Shown in pieces: positions 12,469-23,399 of a stretch of DNA of 64,000 bases; within the stretch, counting starts at the first letter, position 1, and each line of letters opens with the position of its first letter. Location of the stretch: positions 46,582,448-46,646,447 of the forward strand of contig NC_086383.1 in assembly GCF_036588685.1 (NCBI RefSeq). The letters run 5' to 3'. Position numbers and translations under genes: made by a program. The DNA is from Mytilus trossulus. Its lineage: Eukaryota; Mollusca; Bivalvia; Mytilida; Mytilidae. The notes beneath the pieces were generated by a model. It was not told where the DNA came from. It saw only the letters and a list, made by a program, of their open reading frames with translations, and ran no database searches.

Positions 12469-12540
12469 TGACCCCGACGTGATTCGAACACGCAACCTTC
12501 TGATCTGGAGTCAGACGCGCTACCGTTGCGCCACGGAGTC
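12469..12540 (-). tRNA. tRNA-Trp(CCA) copy 12
   Basis: Body matches copy 2. Confidence 0.97.
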
Positions 12541-12943
12541 CTTCTTCCAACCAAATGGAATTTTTAGTCTATAACGCTCAGGTTATTATCGATCCTACTA
12601 AACTTGTACCCCTCCCTTTGGCTGTAAAATAATAAAATCGTGTTTTCCTTAATTTTGAAAAATATATACGATTCAACACGAATCAAGCATGATAATTTAT
12701 AGACAAAATGTACAAGACAACCTTGAATATTGAAAATATCGCCTGCGGCTACAACTTCAAATTGTTTGGAATTTAACTCTAGTTACTTTAATTTAACAAA
12801 GACTAAGTTTCCTTATTCAGACTTGCCAATGGAATATTAAGAACTTATCAGATGACTTCCGTATGACGATGTGGCACTTACGACAGGTTGTTGCCGCATC
12901 TGGTATTAAGTATAAAGTAGTTAATTTTGGACGTATGTATCAA

Positions 12944-13025
12944 GTCGTCGTGGCCGAGTGGTTAAGGCGATAGACTAGAAATCTATTGGGGTCTCCCCGC
13001 ACAGGTTCGAATCCTGTCGACGACG
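12944..13025 (+). tRNA. tRNA-Ser(AGA) copy 12
   Basis: Body matches copy 1. Confidence 0.97.
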
Positions 13026-13575
13026 CAGACTTTTTGGTATCAACTTTTTGTAATGAATCACACACTGCTCACTGAACGCGCTCAAAGACAAGTAGGAATC
13101 AAAGTTATCGATAAGCTAACCGCAGATAGACATTGTCCTGAAAACGACCATTCGCAATGAATGCAGTTGTTGTATGACAGAGTTCATTCGGCTTAACCGG
13201 TGACTGAGGAAGATCGTAAGGATATCATGCATCGAGGAAGAAAAGGGACACATTGTCAGGATCAATCCTGACAATTTCGAGGAGATAAACGGTGATTCGC
13301 CAGTAAATACTTTGATTTTGATAAAAAAAAAATCGTGAACTTTCCTTTCTTCCGTCTGAAATTAAATTGCTATTGAAGGAAAACTGTTCGATATGAAGTA
13401 AGAGTAACGTATGTGAGAAACTTTGTGTTTCATGACATGTAACTTGAACAATAAACAGGCATGAAGTAAGTCTCGCTTTCACTCACACAGTTTGCAATCA
13501 GTGCCTTTCCATTGACACAAACGTTGAATGTGAGACCTTATCAACATTTCTAGAAAATTGCAGCAAAAATACATA

Positions 13576-13647
13576 TGACCCCGACGTGATTCGAACACGC
13601 AACCTTCTGATCTGGAGTCAGACGCGCTACCGTTGCGCCACGGAGTC
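13576..13647 (-). tRNA. tRNA-Trp(CCA) copy 13
   Basis: Body matches copy 2. Confidence 0.97.
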
Positions 13648-14050
13648 CTTCTTCCAACCAAATGGAATTTTTAGTCTATAACGCTCAGGTTATTATCGAT
13701 CCTACTAAACTTGTACCCCTCCCTTTGGCTGTAAAATAATAAAATCGTGTTTTCCTTAATTTTGAAAAATATATACGATTCAACACGAATCAAGCATGAT
13801 AATTTATAGACAAAATGTACAAGACAACCTTGAATATTGAAAATATCGCCTGCGGCTACAACTTCAAATTGTTTGGAATTTAACTCTAGTTACTTTAATT
13901 TAACAAAGACTAAGTTTCCTTATTCAGACTTGCCAATGGAATATTAAGAACTTATCAGATGACTTCCGTATGACGATGTGGCACTTACGACAGGTTGTTG
14001 CCGCATCTGGTATTAAGTATAAAGTAGTTAATTTTGGACGTATGTATCAA

Positions 14051-14132
14051 GTCGTCGTGGCCGAGTGGTTAAGGCGATAGACTAGAAATCTATTGGGGTC
14101 TCCCCGCACAGGTTCGAATCCTGTCGACGACG
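14051..14132 (+). tRNA. tRNA-Ser(AGA) copy 13, last complete one
   Basis: Body matches copy 1; the final complete serine tRNA before the array ends. Confidence 0.97.
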
Positions 14133-14682
14133 CAGACTTTTTGGTATCAACTTTTTGTAATGAATCACACACTGCTCACTGAACGCGCTCAAAGACAAGT
14201 AGGAATCAAAGTTATCGATAAGCTAACCGCAGATAGACATTGTCCTGAAAACGACCATTCGCAATGAATGCAGTTGTTGTATGACAGAGTTCATTCGGCT
14301 TAACCGGTGACTGAGGAAGATCGTAAGGATATCATGCATCGAGGAAGAAAAGGGACACATTGTCAGGATCAATCCTGACAATTTCGAGGAGATAAACGGT
14401 GATTCGCCAGTAAATACTTTGATTTTGATAAAAAAAAAATCGTGAACTTTCCTTTCTTCCGTCTGAAATTAAATTGCTATTGAAGGAAAACTGTTCGATA
14501 TGAAGTAAGAGTAACGTATGTGAGAAACTTTGTGTTTCATGACATGTAACTTGAACAATAAACAGGCATGAAGTAAGTCTCGCTTTCACTCACACAGTTT
14601 GCAATCAGTGCCTTTCCATTGACACAAACGTTGAATGTGAGACCTTATCAACATTTCTAGAAAATTGCAGCAAAAATACATA

Positions 14683-14754
14683 TGACCCCGACGTGATTCG
14701 AACACGCAACCTTCTGATCTGGAGTCAGACGCGCTACCGTTGCGCCACGGAGTC
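14683..14754 (-). tRNA. tRNA-Trp(CCA) copy 14, last of the array
   Basis: Body matches copy 2. It lacks a complete serine partner: the expected tRNA-Ser at 15158 is cut after eight bases. Confidence 0.97.
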
Positions 14755-15157
14755 CTTCTTCCAACCAAATGGAATTTTTAGTCTATAACGCTCAGGTTAT
14801 TATCGATCCTACTAAACTTGTACCCCTCCCTTTGGCTGTAAAATAATAAAATCGTGTTTTCCTTAATTTTGAAAAATATATACGATTCAACACGAATCAA
14901 GCATGATAATTTATAGACAAAATGTACAAGACAACCTTGAATATTGAAAATATCGCCTGCGGCTACAACTTCAAATTGTTTGGAATTTAACTCTAGTTAC
15001 TTTAATTTAACAAAGACTAAGTTTCCTTATTCAGACTTGCCAATGGAATATTAAGAACTTATCAGATGACTTCCGTATGACGATGTGGCACTTACGACAG
15101 GTTGTTGCCGCATCTGGTATTAAGTATAAAGTAGTTAATTTTGGACGTATGTATCAA

Positions 15158-15165
15158 GTCGTCGT
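15158..15165 (+). pseudogene. tRNA-Ser stub at the array boundary
   Basis: Only GTCGTCGT, the 5' acceptor strand plus one base, remains; then the sequence becomes TTTGGTCATTAG, which is not array sequence. The TATA-like element and leader upstream are intact. TTTTGGT also occurs in the normal tRNA-Ser trailer, so the stub may come from a deletion between acceptor stem and trailer rather than a simple array end. Confidence 0.8.
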
Positions 15166-16139
15166 TTTGGTCATTAGATTTATCTTTAGGCGTACCCATT
15201 TAAGACAACCAAATTACTACTTTACCTTTACTTTAAAATGCTTATATTTATACAAGCATATTTAACACTAGTACTTTCTTCTGTTTGCATAAACCATGTA
15301 TAAAGTTGTTGGGAATGTTCCATGAAAAACATAAGCGAAATACACTATTTACTTTAGGGACTTTATTCGAGGACAACGAAAATTTAAGGGCGATAATCGT
15401 GTTTTAAACCCATTACTAATCAATTTCCTTAGCTTTGTGAGTATTTGATTAAAGTGGTAAATGAAAAAATCATGCCCGCTATAAATCAGACGTTTAACAT
15501 AATTTCAATAAATTCAACCGTTTTAGTCATTCAACTAATCGCAGCAATATTGCAAGTAAACATAGTCAGGTACTTTTAACCTTTGATGGTAGCTTATAAA
15601 TGAGATAAATATGCAGATTAATAAATGTGTTTTTTATGATAATAATTCATTGACAGAAGTAGAAAAGATGTGTTGTAAACAAATTCATGTTTTTGTTTTT
15701 AAAAAAGTAATTGGTAAATAATCCTAGCTACATTCTTAAATTCATCCGAAATATTTAGTTTTGTTCCACATTGGCTTTCAAACCTAATAAAATACGTTTA
15801 CTACACATGTGGAATTCGCCCTATAGAAATACCAGGAAAATTAAGAAAATAATAATGGAATTTCAAAATATAATTTACCTTGGAGTTCATATTCAGGAAA
15901 AGTAAATAATTAGTAAATCTGCAAGAAACCATAGACATAAACTAATGATAGTATTGTATATGGTATTACAAAATTATGTCAAACAATCCAATTGAAATGA
16001 TAAATGGTCTGTATCATTAGTACTGTCATATCAAAGAAATCAATGAAATTTTATGATGCACAGTCCTATAATTACATTCATTTTCATAAATGAACAGGTT
16101 TATCCTCAATCGTGTACTAGGTTTAATTTCCTTTAACTG
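15166..16139. other. AT-rich flank of the array, no gene seen
   Basis: AT-rich DNA with short ORFs only. I see no coding or RNA gene and no clear transposon end. Confidence 0.6.
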
Positions 16140-16144
16140 TAACG

Positions 16145-16187
16145 AGTTTAACGTGTTTAACGTGTATAACGTGTTTAACGTGTTTAA
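16145..16187. repeat. 9 bp minisatellite (GTTTAACGT)
   Basis: Four to five copies of a GTTTAACGT-type unit run directly into the TTAA target of the next element. One unit reads GTATAACGT. Confidence 0.75.
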
Positions 16188-16806
16188 GGGCATACGATAC
16201 AGTTTTGATCCTGTATTTACAAGTTCGTGAAAATTTGCATATAGGCTATTTTTTACTTGATTAAATTAAATATGTAATAAAAAATATACCTTCATGTGCT
16301 ACTTTTTGAGTAAAATGAGGTCGAAATTTTGTATATTTTCTCAAAATTCAGATTTGTGGCCGTAATTTCTTTTTCGAAAGAAAGACATAACTTTTTTGTT
16401 ATAAAAGATAAACACAAATAGTTTTTTGTTAAATGATCAGTAATTTCTGTATTTTATAAGTATCCTAAAAAAATAACCATTTTTTATTCAGAAATAACTC
16501 ATATTTATCAAATGTTCATAAATTGAGGAAAATACGTCATTTTTTGCTGCATGTTTATCAAAATTAAAAAAAATCCTCTATTTACAGTTTTATCAAATTT
16601 GGGTCACATAATCTCCCTGCAATATGAAACAAATTGCTGTTTTGAAAAATAGGGGTCCATGAACTCGTTTTCAAATTAAATCAGTTTGAATGATAAAAAT
16701 CAGTCGAAAAATGTATCTTTTCCCGATATGTCACAGTTTGACGTCGCAAAAATAATATTTTACGATAGCAACGTCATTACCTCCCCTGTAACTGTATCGT
16801 ATGCCC
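16188..16806. mobile_element. TTAA-flanked MITE, family 1, copy 1 (619 bp)
   Basis: The ends are inverted repeats starting GGGCATACGATACAGTT, flanked by TTAA at 16184-16187 and 16807-16810. No transposase is inside. TTAA targets with GGG/CCC termini are typical of piggyBac-derived non-autonomous elements, so that superfamily is the best guess. A second copy lies in opposite orientation at 39222-39839. Confidence 0.85.
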
Positions 16807-16810
16807 TTAA

Positions 16811-18359
16811 CACAACCTGTATAACGTATGGTTAAAAAAATTAGCGTTTAGGAAATATAAAAAAAATATATTAGGAAGATGTGAATGTTGCCCCTTCTCT
16901 CCTTATTTATAGGAACTGCGCAATTGTCTCAATAGGAAAATAGTTCGACTAGAGAATAAGATGACTATAAGTTTAATTTGGAAACTATTATTTTCAGCAC
17001 ATTTGGTATGCCGCAATACTGATCTCAAATTCTTTTGTATTCCACTAATGAGCACCGGTCGGTTATACCAAAACCGTATGATGTGTTGCTTTGACGTATA
17101 TCCCACGTATTGTTTTGTTCGTATTTTTCTAAATGGATGTATCGTTATTGACAAAACATAATTGATAATAAACTTGGTAAGAATCTATAGAAGAAACAAT
17201 ACATATTTAATATTTAAACTGTTAAAGGGGACGAAAAATTAATTAGAGCTGATAATTAAAGGTAAATGTAGAAATTTCCAGGTTAAAGTAGGTCAGATTA
17301 CCCATAATCTTTTCATTCAGAACAGGTCCAGAAAAAACATATTTTTTCCCCTCATCCTTAAAATGACACAAACACTGTCAATAAGTTAATCAACTTAAGT
17401 ACCCTTTGAGTTACAAGTTCAAACACAAATAGCTATTATACTATAGAGTAGAATTTTAACTTGAATTTATAAAAGCACAACGAAGCGTGCTCACAACATT
17501 TTGGGCCAGATAATTTTTGTTTGTTTGTTTTGAGTGATAAGCTAAGATCATTTATTTCAAACTTATCTTTAATACTAAAATTACGAGGTCCAAATTGTCA
17601 GCCGTCATCACGTAAAAACGATGAATCAAAGAATTCAACTTTATATATAACTTATCTGTACGTTTCGCATCTGACAGGCGCACCACCAAACGCTGTATTT
17701 AGGATTTTGCTATATACACGGGTCGTACTCACAGGGTTGACACTACTACTGTTCCCGATCGTAGTACTTTTATCAGTATGACTTTCTAAGATGACAATAC
17801 GAACAATAAAAAAACTGTAAACTGGACTTAAAATAAGGCGTATAGGTACAGCATGTACAATTTTCAATTTGCTGAAATGACGTAAAACAGCGAATCAAAG
17901 AATTCAACTATATTTATAACTCATAAAGGACAATGCTGTTGATTAAAAAATACTCCTTTCCAGGCCCTTTTGTTTTCCAAATAAAATTATTAATACCAAT
18001 AATTGATGACGGGTCCAAACAGAAAGATGTTGAAAGCAGAGAAAACTGTGCATCTTATAATCGACATGACTTTATCAGATGACAAATTAATTGAATTCAG
18101 TCACAGACCCGTGAATCACGGGTGTGTTCTAGTATCTTTTCAAAATGTGCAAGTCCCCCGGAATCAATGTTTCGACCCTTAAGCACTTTGTCTAATGATG
18201 TCAAGAATACATCATATTTGTTATATAGACAATAATAGTGCTTTGACTTGACATATCAACGATAAAAGGATGAGGCGTAGAAACGGAAAAAAACTATATC
18301 TTTAACGGGAAGCTTAAAACCCAAACTTATGATAAAAGAGAGGATTTTTATGGGATAAA
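16811..18359. other. No gene seen
   Basis: Intergenic AT-rich sequence. A 45 bp stretch near 17610-17655 recurs, diverged, at 17880-17925 (both contain GAATCAAAGAATTCAACT). A small palindrome ACCCGTGAATCACGGGT lies near 18106-18122. ORFs up to 86 codons show no recognisable motif. Confidence 0.5.
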
Positions 18360-18970
18360 ACTTGATTTTCATATGATGAAGACATAATCTTTCATCCAGT
18401 TTAATTGAGGTCTCGAGCTTAAATGTCAGTCACGGCTATTAGTCCTTTGTTCATTATTGTATCATTGTCCTTTTGTATAGTTTCTTTTGTATTTTGACAT
18501 CGGATTCGGACTTTTAAACTGAGTTTTACTACATGTATTTCTTTGTATTTATTTATTCTACATTGGCTACAGGTATAGGTGGAGGGTTGAGATCTCACAA
18601 AACATGTTTGACCCGCTGCATTTTGTGTCTGTCTTAAGTCAGAAGTCTATAGCCTTTGTAAGTCTCTCGTGATTTTAAATTTTAGTTTCTTTTATATGTT
18701 TCGGAGTTTAATAATACGTCCATTATCACTGAACTAGAACACAACTTTATTTTGGGGCAAGCTGAGGACCACCTTTACTGGTGCGGAATTTTCTCGCTGC
18801 TTTGAGGACCTATTAGTGACCTTCGGCTGTTGTCTGCTTTTTGATCGGGCTGTTATTTCTTTGACATATTCCCTATTTCTATTATCAATTTTATTACTTG
18901 CATTTGAGCCAGTTGATCCGTTTTGTCGAACTATCTGATTCCTGCCGTTCAGTGTAACGGACAATGTTAG
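18360..18970 (-). repeat. Interspersed repeat, copy 1 of a mussel-type family
   Basis: It is alignable over several hundred bases with 49830-50310: shared landmarks are GGTTGAGATCTCA, ATTATCACTGAACTAG, TTTCTCGCT and a GGGCTGTT...GACA...ATTCCC end. Similar sequence is, to my recollection, abundant in mussel genomes. The class is unknown; a minus-strand 76-codon ORF inside it is probably not a gene. Confidence 0.6.
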
Positions 18971-19129
18971 CTTTTAGAATTGTATGCGATTCCGCAATGA
19001 AAATGGAATTGATTAAGAAACAACTAAGACCTTTGTAACCAATAATTTTTTTTATCTTTTTTCCTCTATCATGATTGTAAATGACTTCCGATAATTTTAA
19101 ACGACTTCAGTCTGGCAGGCGCATTCTGA

Positions 19130-19345
19130 TGTTGATAAACTAAATCGCTATATCTCTATGTATACTTTAAAAAAAAAAGAAAGATGTGGTATCAACAGAC
19201 GACAACCACTGAATTTCAGGATCCTGACTTCCGACTGGCACATAACTACAGAATGTTGTGAGGTTAAGTATGTTAGCGGGATCCAAATCCTCCCCTTACC
19301 TGGGTTAGTGGTGTAACATTACAACATAAGAACGAACTGTAAAAA
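19130..19345. repeat. Probable mussel-type interspersed repeat fragment
   Basis: Contains the run GACGACAACCACTGAATTTC and a later CTCCCCTTACCTGGG. It resembles the segment near 25020-25090 (GACAACCATATGTATGGGCG, TTCCCCTTACGTGGGACAG). No gene. Confidence 0.4.
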
Positions 19346-19614
19346 CAGTTGGAAAAGTGCATATTTTTTGTCATAAGATAAAAGGTTTTATCATGAAAGT
19401 GGAGAGGAGTTATTTTTTTATTTCCAAAACTACTTAGCAATATAGGAACAAGAAAATGAATTCTGAGGAAAAAAATAATACATCTTATGGGATAGAAGTT
19501 TACTAACCAATTTGACTCGAGGAATTTATTTAGAAAGTATTCTACACATATACCAAACGATTTGATATTTCATTTGATACATAGTTTACCCGAAGATCTT
19601 TGTGAAAACGAGAG

Positions 19615-19955
19615 GCAAAAGAAACAAGAGGGACTTTCAAGCTCATCAGTAGAAAAGAAACTGACAATGTCATGGCTAAAAAAAGACCAAAAACACAAAC
19701 ATTAGTACACAACAAAGAAACTGAAGGCTGAGTAACAAGAGCGCCACCAAAAACTGGTGCACCAGGAGAATAACAGATCTTTCTCTATATGTGTCATCTA
19801 TCGTGTTGCTCATGATAGTATTCACCCAGTAATATGTCTAATTCGCTAGATCACATTCAGGTGAACGGGTTTGTAGTGACTACTTTAGAAACATATCTCC
19901 TATTATCTGTGAGACGGATATTTCATTACGGCCAATCAACTTGTGATAGCGTGCG
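19615..19955 (-). mobile_element. 3' fragment of the reverse-transcriptase element family
   Basis: Its reverse complement follows the 3' part of the RT element at 33190-33560: a TTG(A/G)CCGTTATTGAA-like start, then the AATGTGA..TA.CGAATT segment, the GGAGCACC box and a CTTTTGC..TCTCGTTTTC-like end. A third fragment lies at 41830-42215. Only the 3' region is present, as in 5'-truncated retroposed copies. Confidence 0.6.
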
Positions 19956-20634
19956 CAAATTTTCGGCTTTCTATATCAAATCATATTTGATTGTTTTAAC
20001 TTGCTCTCATGTGCTTGTCCGATTTTCAATTAAAATAAACCTTTTTTTAAAGTCAAATTAAAATATGCTTCCAGTCTTATTTGACCTCCTCTTACCAATG
20101 TATACAATCTTGTCCAAACAAACTGCATGGGTTTTTTTTGGGTTTTTTATTTGGGGGGGGGGGGTATTTTTTTCATCTCCATCATATCAATAGAAAATTT
20201 GTAAAACATGTCATAGGGAAAAACTAAAATTTGAAAAAAGAATTAGAAATATTGAGAAAAGTGGATAATTAAGACTTAAACATATTAAAAATCGTTCAAA
20301 AGATAAAAAAAAAATTATTGCAAATGCAAGCACAACTATTATATGAAGCACTTAATTTTCATTTTTATAAAACACAATTAAAACAATACGTTATAAATTT
20401 CCAAGTACTAGTATTCAAAGTACTTTTCTGGATTTACCTTTCATCAGAAACACTCAAAACCGAATATTTGAAAGGCAAAGATGTACAAAAACCGGAACAT
20501 GTAAGAGCAAACATACCAAAGAGTCCTAAGATTTTTATTAAATCTATCCAAGGTCAACTTTGCCTGAGGGAGTTGAAACCCTAGTTTCTTAATGATTACA
20601 AAATTTATTAACAATTTTAAAAAGTTTTGTCATA
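19956..20634. other. No gene seen; contains a G12 run
   Basis: AT-rich with T-runs and twelve consecutive G at 20153-20164. The 88-codon plus-strand ORF at 20318-20584 has no recognisable domain. Confidence 0.5.
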
Positions 20635-20722
20635 GATTATGTCAGTACTGACTGCTGAGCTGATAATACCCTTGGGGACTGGTAGTTCACCAACAGAGGT
20701 ATCGACTCAGTGCTGTTAAAGT
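20635..20722 (+). repeat. Degenerate fragment of the 357 bp repeat
   Basis: Matches the CTGATAATACCCTTGGGGAC...CACCAACAG..GTATCGAC block of the 357 bp repeat family, with many substitutions. Confidence 0.6.
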
Positions 20723-21429
20723 AATGAAAACACTTTAAATGCCGCATACTTCTGAAGCACTTTTCAAAATTAACTTTTTTGATCAGGAATGTATGACATG
20801 TTAAATGCTAAATCTTACATGATCTTGAATAAGTCGTACTTCAATGTCACATGCAAGAAAACAGTAAAAAAAATACGTGCAACAAAACACACGGATTGCT
20901 TCTACTTGTTATATGGCCCGATAACACAGTTATTTCGTAGTGCATTTCTTTTAGACAATAAATTCAAATTAAAAAAATCGCACCTGCTCTTTCTCAAAAA
21001 TATTTTTACAGTGTAGTGTACTACCAGTGAGACAAATAATATCAAATTTATAGAAACGTCTACCAGCTCTGACTCAAAATATTGACAATTCTGTGTTAAG
21101 GGGGTGTAAAATTCAGTTTGACAGCTTCAGACGTGATAAAATTTGTCCTTTTAGAACTGGACCAATTCACTACTTAACATAAAGTTTCAGCACCCAAATT
21201 TTGTTGACATGTAATTACATCCCCCTAATTAATATTTCATGCATTTAATATAAATAAATAAATTGGGAAAGTGTATCAAATAAAACATGCAAGTTATACA
21301 CTTTTTACACTAGGGACTATTATTCGTAGACAACGAAAACCAAAGGACGATAACTGTGTTCTTGGATCATATTTCAAATCATCTTCGGTTATAAGTGGCT
21401 TACAAATCTTAGTCGTTCCTTGGTTTGGC

Positions 21430-21730
21430 TTTATAATTATTTTGATCTGAGCGTCACTGCTGAGTCTATTGTAGACAAAACGCGCGTCTGGCGTATTAAA
21501 TCATAATCCTGGTACCTTTTATAACTATTACACCACTGGGTCGATGCAACTGTTGGTGCACGTTTCGTCCCCGAGGATATCACCACTCCAGTACTCAGCA
21601 CTTCAGTGTTGACATGAATATCAGTTATATGGTAATTGGTAATCCTGTCAACACCGATGTCCTGGTGATACCCTCGGGGACGAAACGTTCACCAGCAGTG
21701 GCATCAATGACCAAAAATTCCAAAATGTTG
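21430..21730. repeat. Inverted pair of 357 bp repeat fragments
   Basis: The first half (to about 21635) is in minus orientation, from the AACGCGCGTCTGGCGTATTA block through CACTGGGTCGATG to GTGTTGACATGAATATCA. The second half (from about 21645) runs back in plus orientation to ACGAAACG and CAGCAGTGGCATC. The arms are imperfect and could fold into a long hairpin. Confidence 0.75.
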
Positions 21731-22400
21731 TGCAAAATAGGGCTTAGGTAATTTATTCCTGAGTTTAAGAAAAGTTGTTAGATTTTTCAAAAATTTAAAG
21801 TTATGAAAACAGGAAATTTATTAAAATTAATTTATTTCATATTATATATCAAAATTATATGTTAATCGTCGTTTTTACCTGTATAATGGTGATTTTTAAT
21901 GGATCGAATCAGTCAATCAAATGATTTACCTTTGATTCAGTTTCAATATTGACATCCTTTTCCTTTAAATAACCGAATTTGACCCGGAACTTATCAACTT
22001 TTGATACAAATGTAATAGCAATAAACAAAAGAGCTTGGTAAAGTGTTCTTTTTTTATCAAGACTAAAGTCCTATAATAGGCATTGCAAAGGTTGTTTAAC
22101 GTCATGACGGCTAAAAAATAAACCTCGTTTTTTCGTACTAAAGATAGTAAATACAGCCTAATCATGATCAGTAGGTGTGACGAATGTATGCTTTCCTGGT
22201 TTGTTCTAACCTATGAAAAGCTCGGTGTAATATATTTTGCAAGCAATGATATACATGATAATCATTCAATAGTTAAAAGGATGTCACGTAATGTTTACAC
22301 ATTTGTACGCCAACTGAAAGAAATTATTTGCAATAACCCTTTAGAAAAATACCGTCAGAAATCCGACAAATAGATGTGAAATCAGACCTGCAAAGATTGT
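21731..22400. other. No gene seen
   Basis: AT-rich sequence downstream of gene A with short ORFs in both directions and no recognisable motif. Confidence 0.5.
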
Positions 22401-22404
22401 AAAA

Positions 22405-22720
22405 GATAAAATCACAAAAATACTGAACTGCAAGGAAATTTAAAAAAACCAAAAGTCCATAATCAAATGGCAAAATCAAAAGCACAAACTCATCAAACGA
22501 GTGAATAACAACTTTCACATTCCAGAATTGGTACAGGCATTTTATTATATAGAAAATTATTGATTGAACCTGGTTTAATCTCTCACTTGAATGACAGTCG
22601 CATCAAATTTCATTATATTGATAACGATGCGTGAACAAAACAAACAGACATAAAAGATAAAAATGTCAAAAATAGGGGTACAACAGTCAAAATTGTGTTA
22701 TAATCTTAATCACTATGAAA
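22405..22720 (+). repeat. Interspersed repeat, family with CATTCCAGAATTGGTACAGG
   Basis: Shares the order AATCAAATGGCAAAATCAAA, CATCAAACGA, CATTCCAGAATTGGTACAGG, AACCTGGTTTAAT and CTCTCACTTGAATGACAGTC with inverted relatives at 24360-24465, 50575-50770 and 59010-59170. I recall this as a very frequent mussel repeat; its class is unknown. Confidence 0.6.
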
Positions 22721-22916
22721 ACAAACAAAGAAGTAACAAAGCACAAAAAGGCATATATCAAATTTAAAAACCTTATTCATGCTTTTGTAGTATACGATTT
22801 TATTTATAAATCCACCCATTAAGGATTGAACGATCTTAATTATTGGGACCGAATGTGTTTGAAATACATTTACAATAATCACGACTGAACAATAATGCTT
22901 CAGCTTGAATATTTTT

Positions 22917-22922
22917 TTATTT
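22917..22922 (-). promoter_or_regulatory. Candidate polyadenylation signal of gene A
   Basis: AATAAA on the minus strand, about 90 bp beyond the gene A stop codon. It is the nearest canonical hexamer I see downstream. Confidence 0.45.
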
Positions 22923-23011
22923 CATTAGTTGTAAAAAAAAAATAATAATGTTCAGTATTAATTATAATATCACTGAGATTCATTTCACTGATAACATTTC
23001 GTACGTGTATG

Positions 23012-23399
23012 TTAACAGTATGTAGGTATATTATCACAGTTCGTAGGTATATGATCATAATGTTCAAGATTATCTGATATTCTGAGTTTACTAGAAGCTG
23101 TATGATACATTGATGTCACCTGTTCACCATTGACAGTATCATATGTATTTTGAAATGGCCTGCTATATGTACTTCTTCCATGTGCAAGTCTGTCATACTC
23201 TGTGTAAGGTGTTATACACAGTCCATCTATATTCCTGTTACTTGTATCAATATGTACTTTTGAAGTTTTGTTGATTACAGCATACTCATCATAGGTAATT
23301 AAACCACGGACGTGAAATATTTCCGGTTCAGAATTAACTTGAATATTGCTTGCATCATATCCTGTTTTAGGTGAGCTGACACTTACTGGGTTACACTTC
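23012..23399 (-). CDS. Gene A exon 9: tyrosine-rich cytoplasmic tail and stop
   Basis: 388 nt, phase 2 in, stop TAA at 23014-23012, 128 tail residues. Four YxxΦ-type motifs are present: YAVI (Tyr321), YDRL (Tyr350), YDTV (Tyr368) and YDHI (Tyr396). Ten tyrosines occur in all, several preceded by acidic or Thr/Pro residues (TYDEY, PYTEY). This suits phosphotyrosine signalling or endocytic sorting. Spacing does not fit a canonical ITAM. The other two frames stop at once. Confidence 0.85.

Larger units (their letters stand above)
1..15165. repeat. Tandem array of ~1107 bp units carrying tRNA-Trp(-) and tRNA-Ser(+)
   Basis: About 13.7 head-to-tail units are visible. tRNA-Ser starts recur at 765, 1872, 2980, 4087, 5195, 6302 and then every 1107 bases to 14051. 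The period is 1107, except twice 1108, where an A-run in the spacer is 11 instead of 10 (at about 2251 and 4466). By eye the units are otherwise identical, apart from the first, which has two single-base deletions (in tRNA-Trp near 342 and in a TTAATTTAAC stretch near 615). Within a unit the two tRNAs diverge from a 403 bp spacer; between units they converge across about 550 bp. Such homogeneity is what concerted evolution of tandem RNA gene arrays produces. The array enters from the left edge and ends at 15165. Confidence 0.98.

Noticed and set aside
1046-14589. Recurrent minus-strand ORFs of 85 or 73 codons in every tRNA unit
   Set aside because: They lie in spacer, change length with the A-run (10 or 11), and are identical at base level only because the units are. 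No domain, no selection signal.
1300-14768. Recurrent 60-codon minus-strand ORF (TPWRNGSASDSRSEG)
   Set aside because: It is the conceptual translation of tRNA-Trp itself, a familiar spurious protein in databases.
15077-15265. 62-codon plus-strand ORF at the array end
   Set aside because: It reads from tRNA leader sequence into unique DNA only because the tRNA-Ser is missing; no motif.
18734-18964. 76-codon minus-strand ORF rich in Arg, Ser and Asn
   Set aside because: It lies within an interspersed repeat whose other copy (49830-50310) does not keep the frame.
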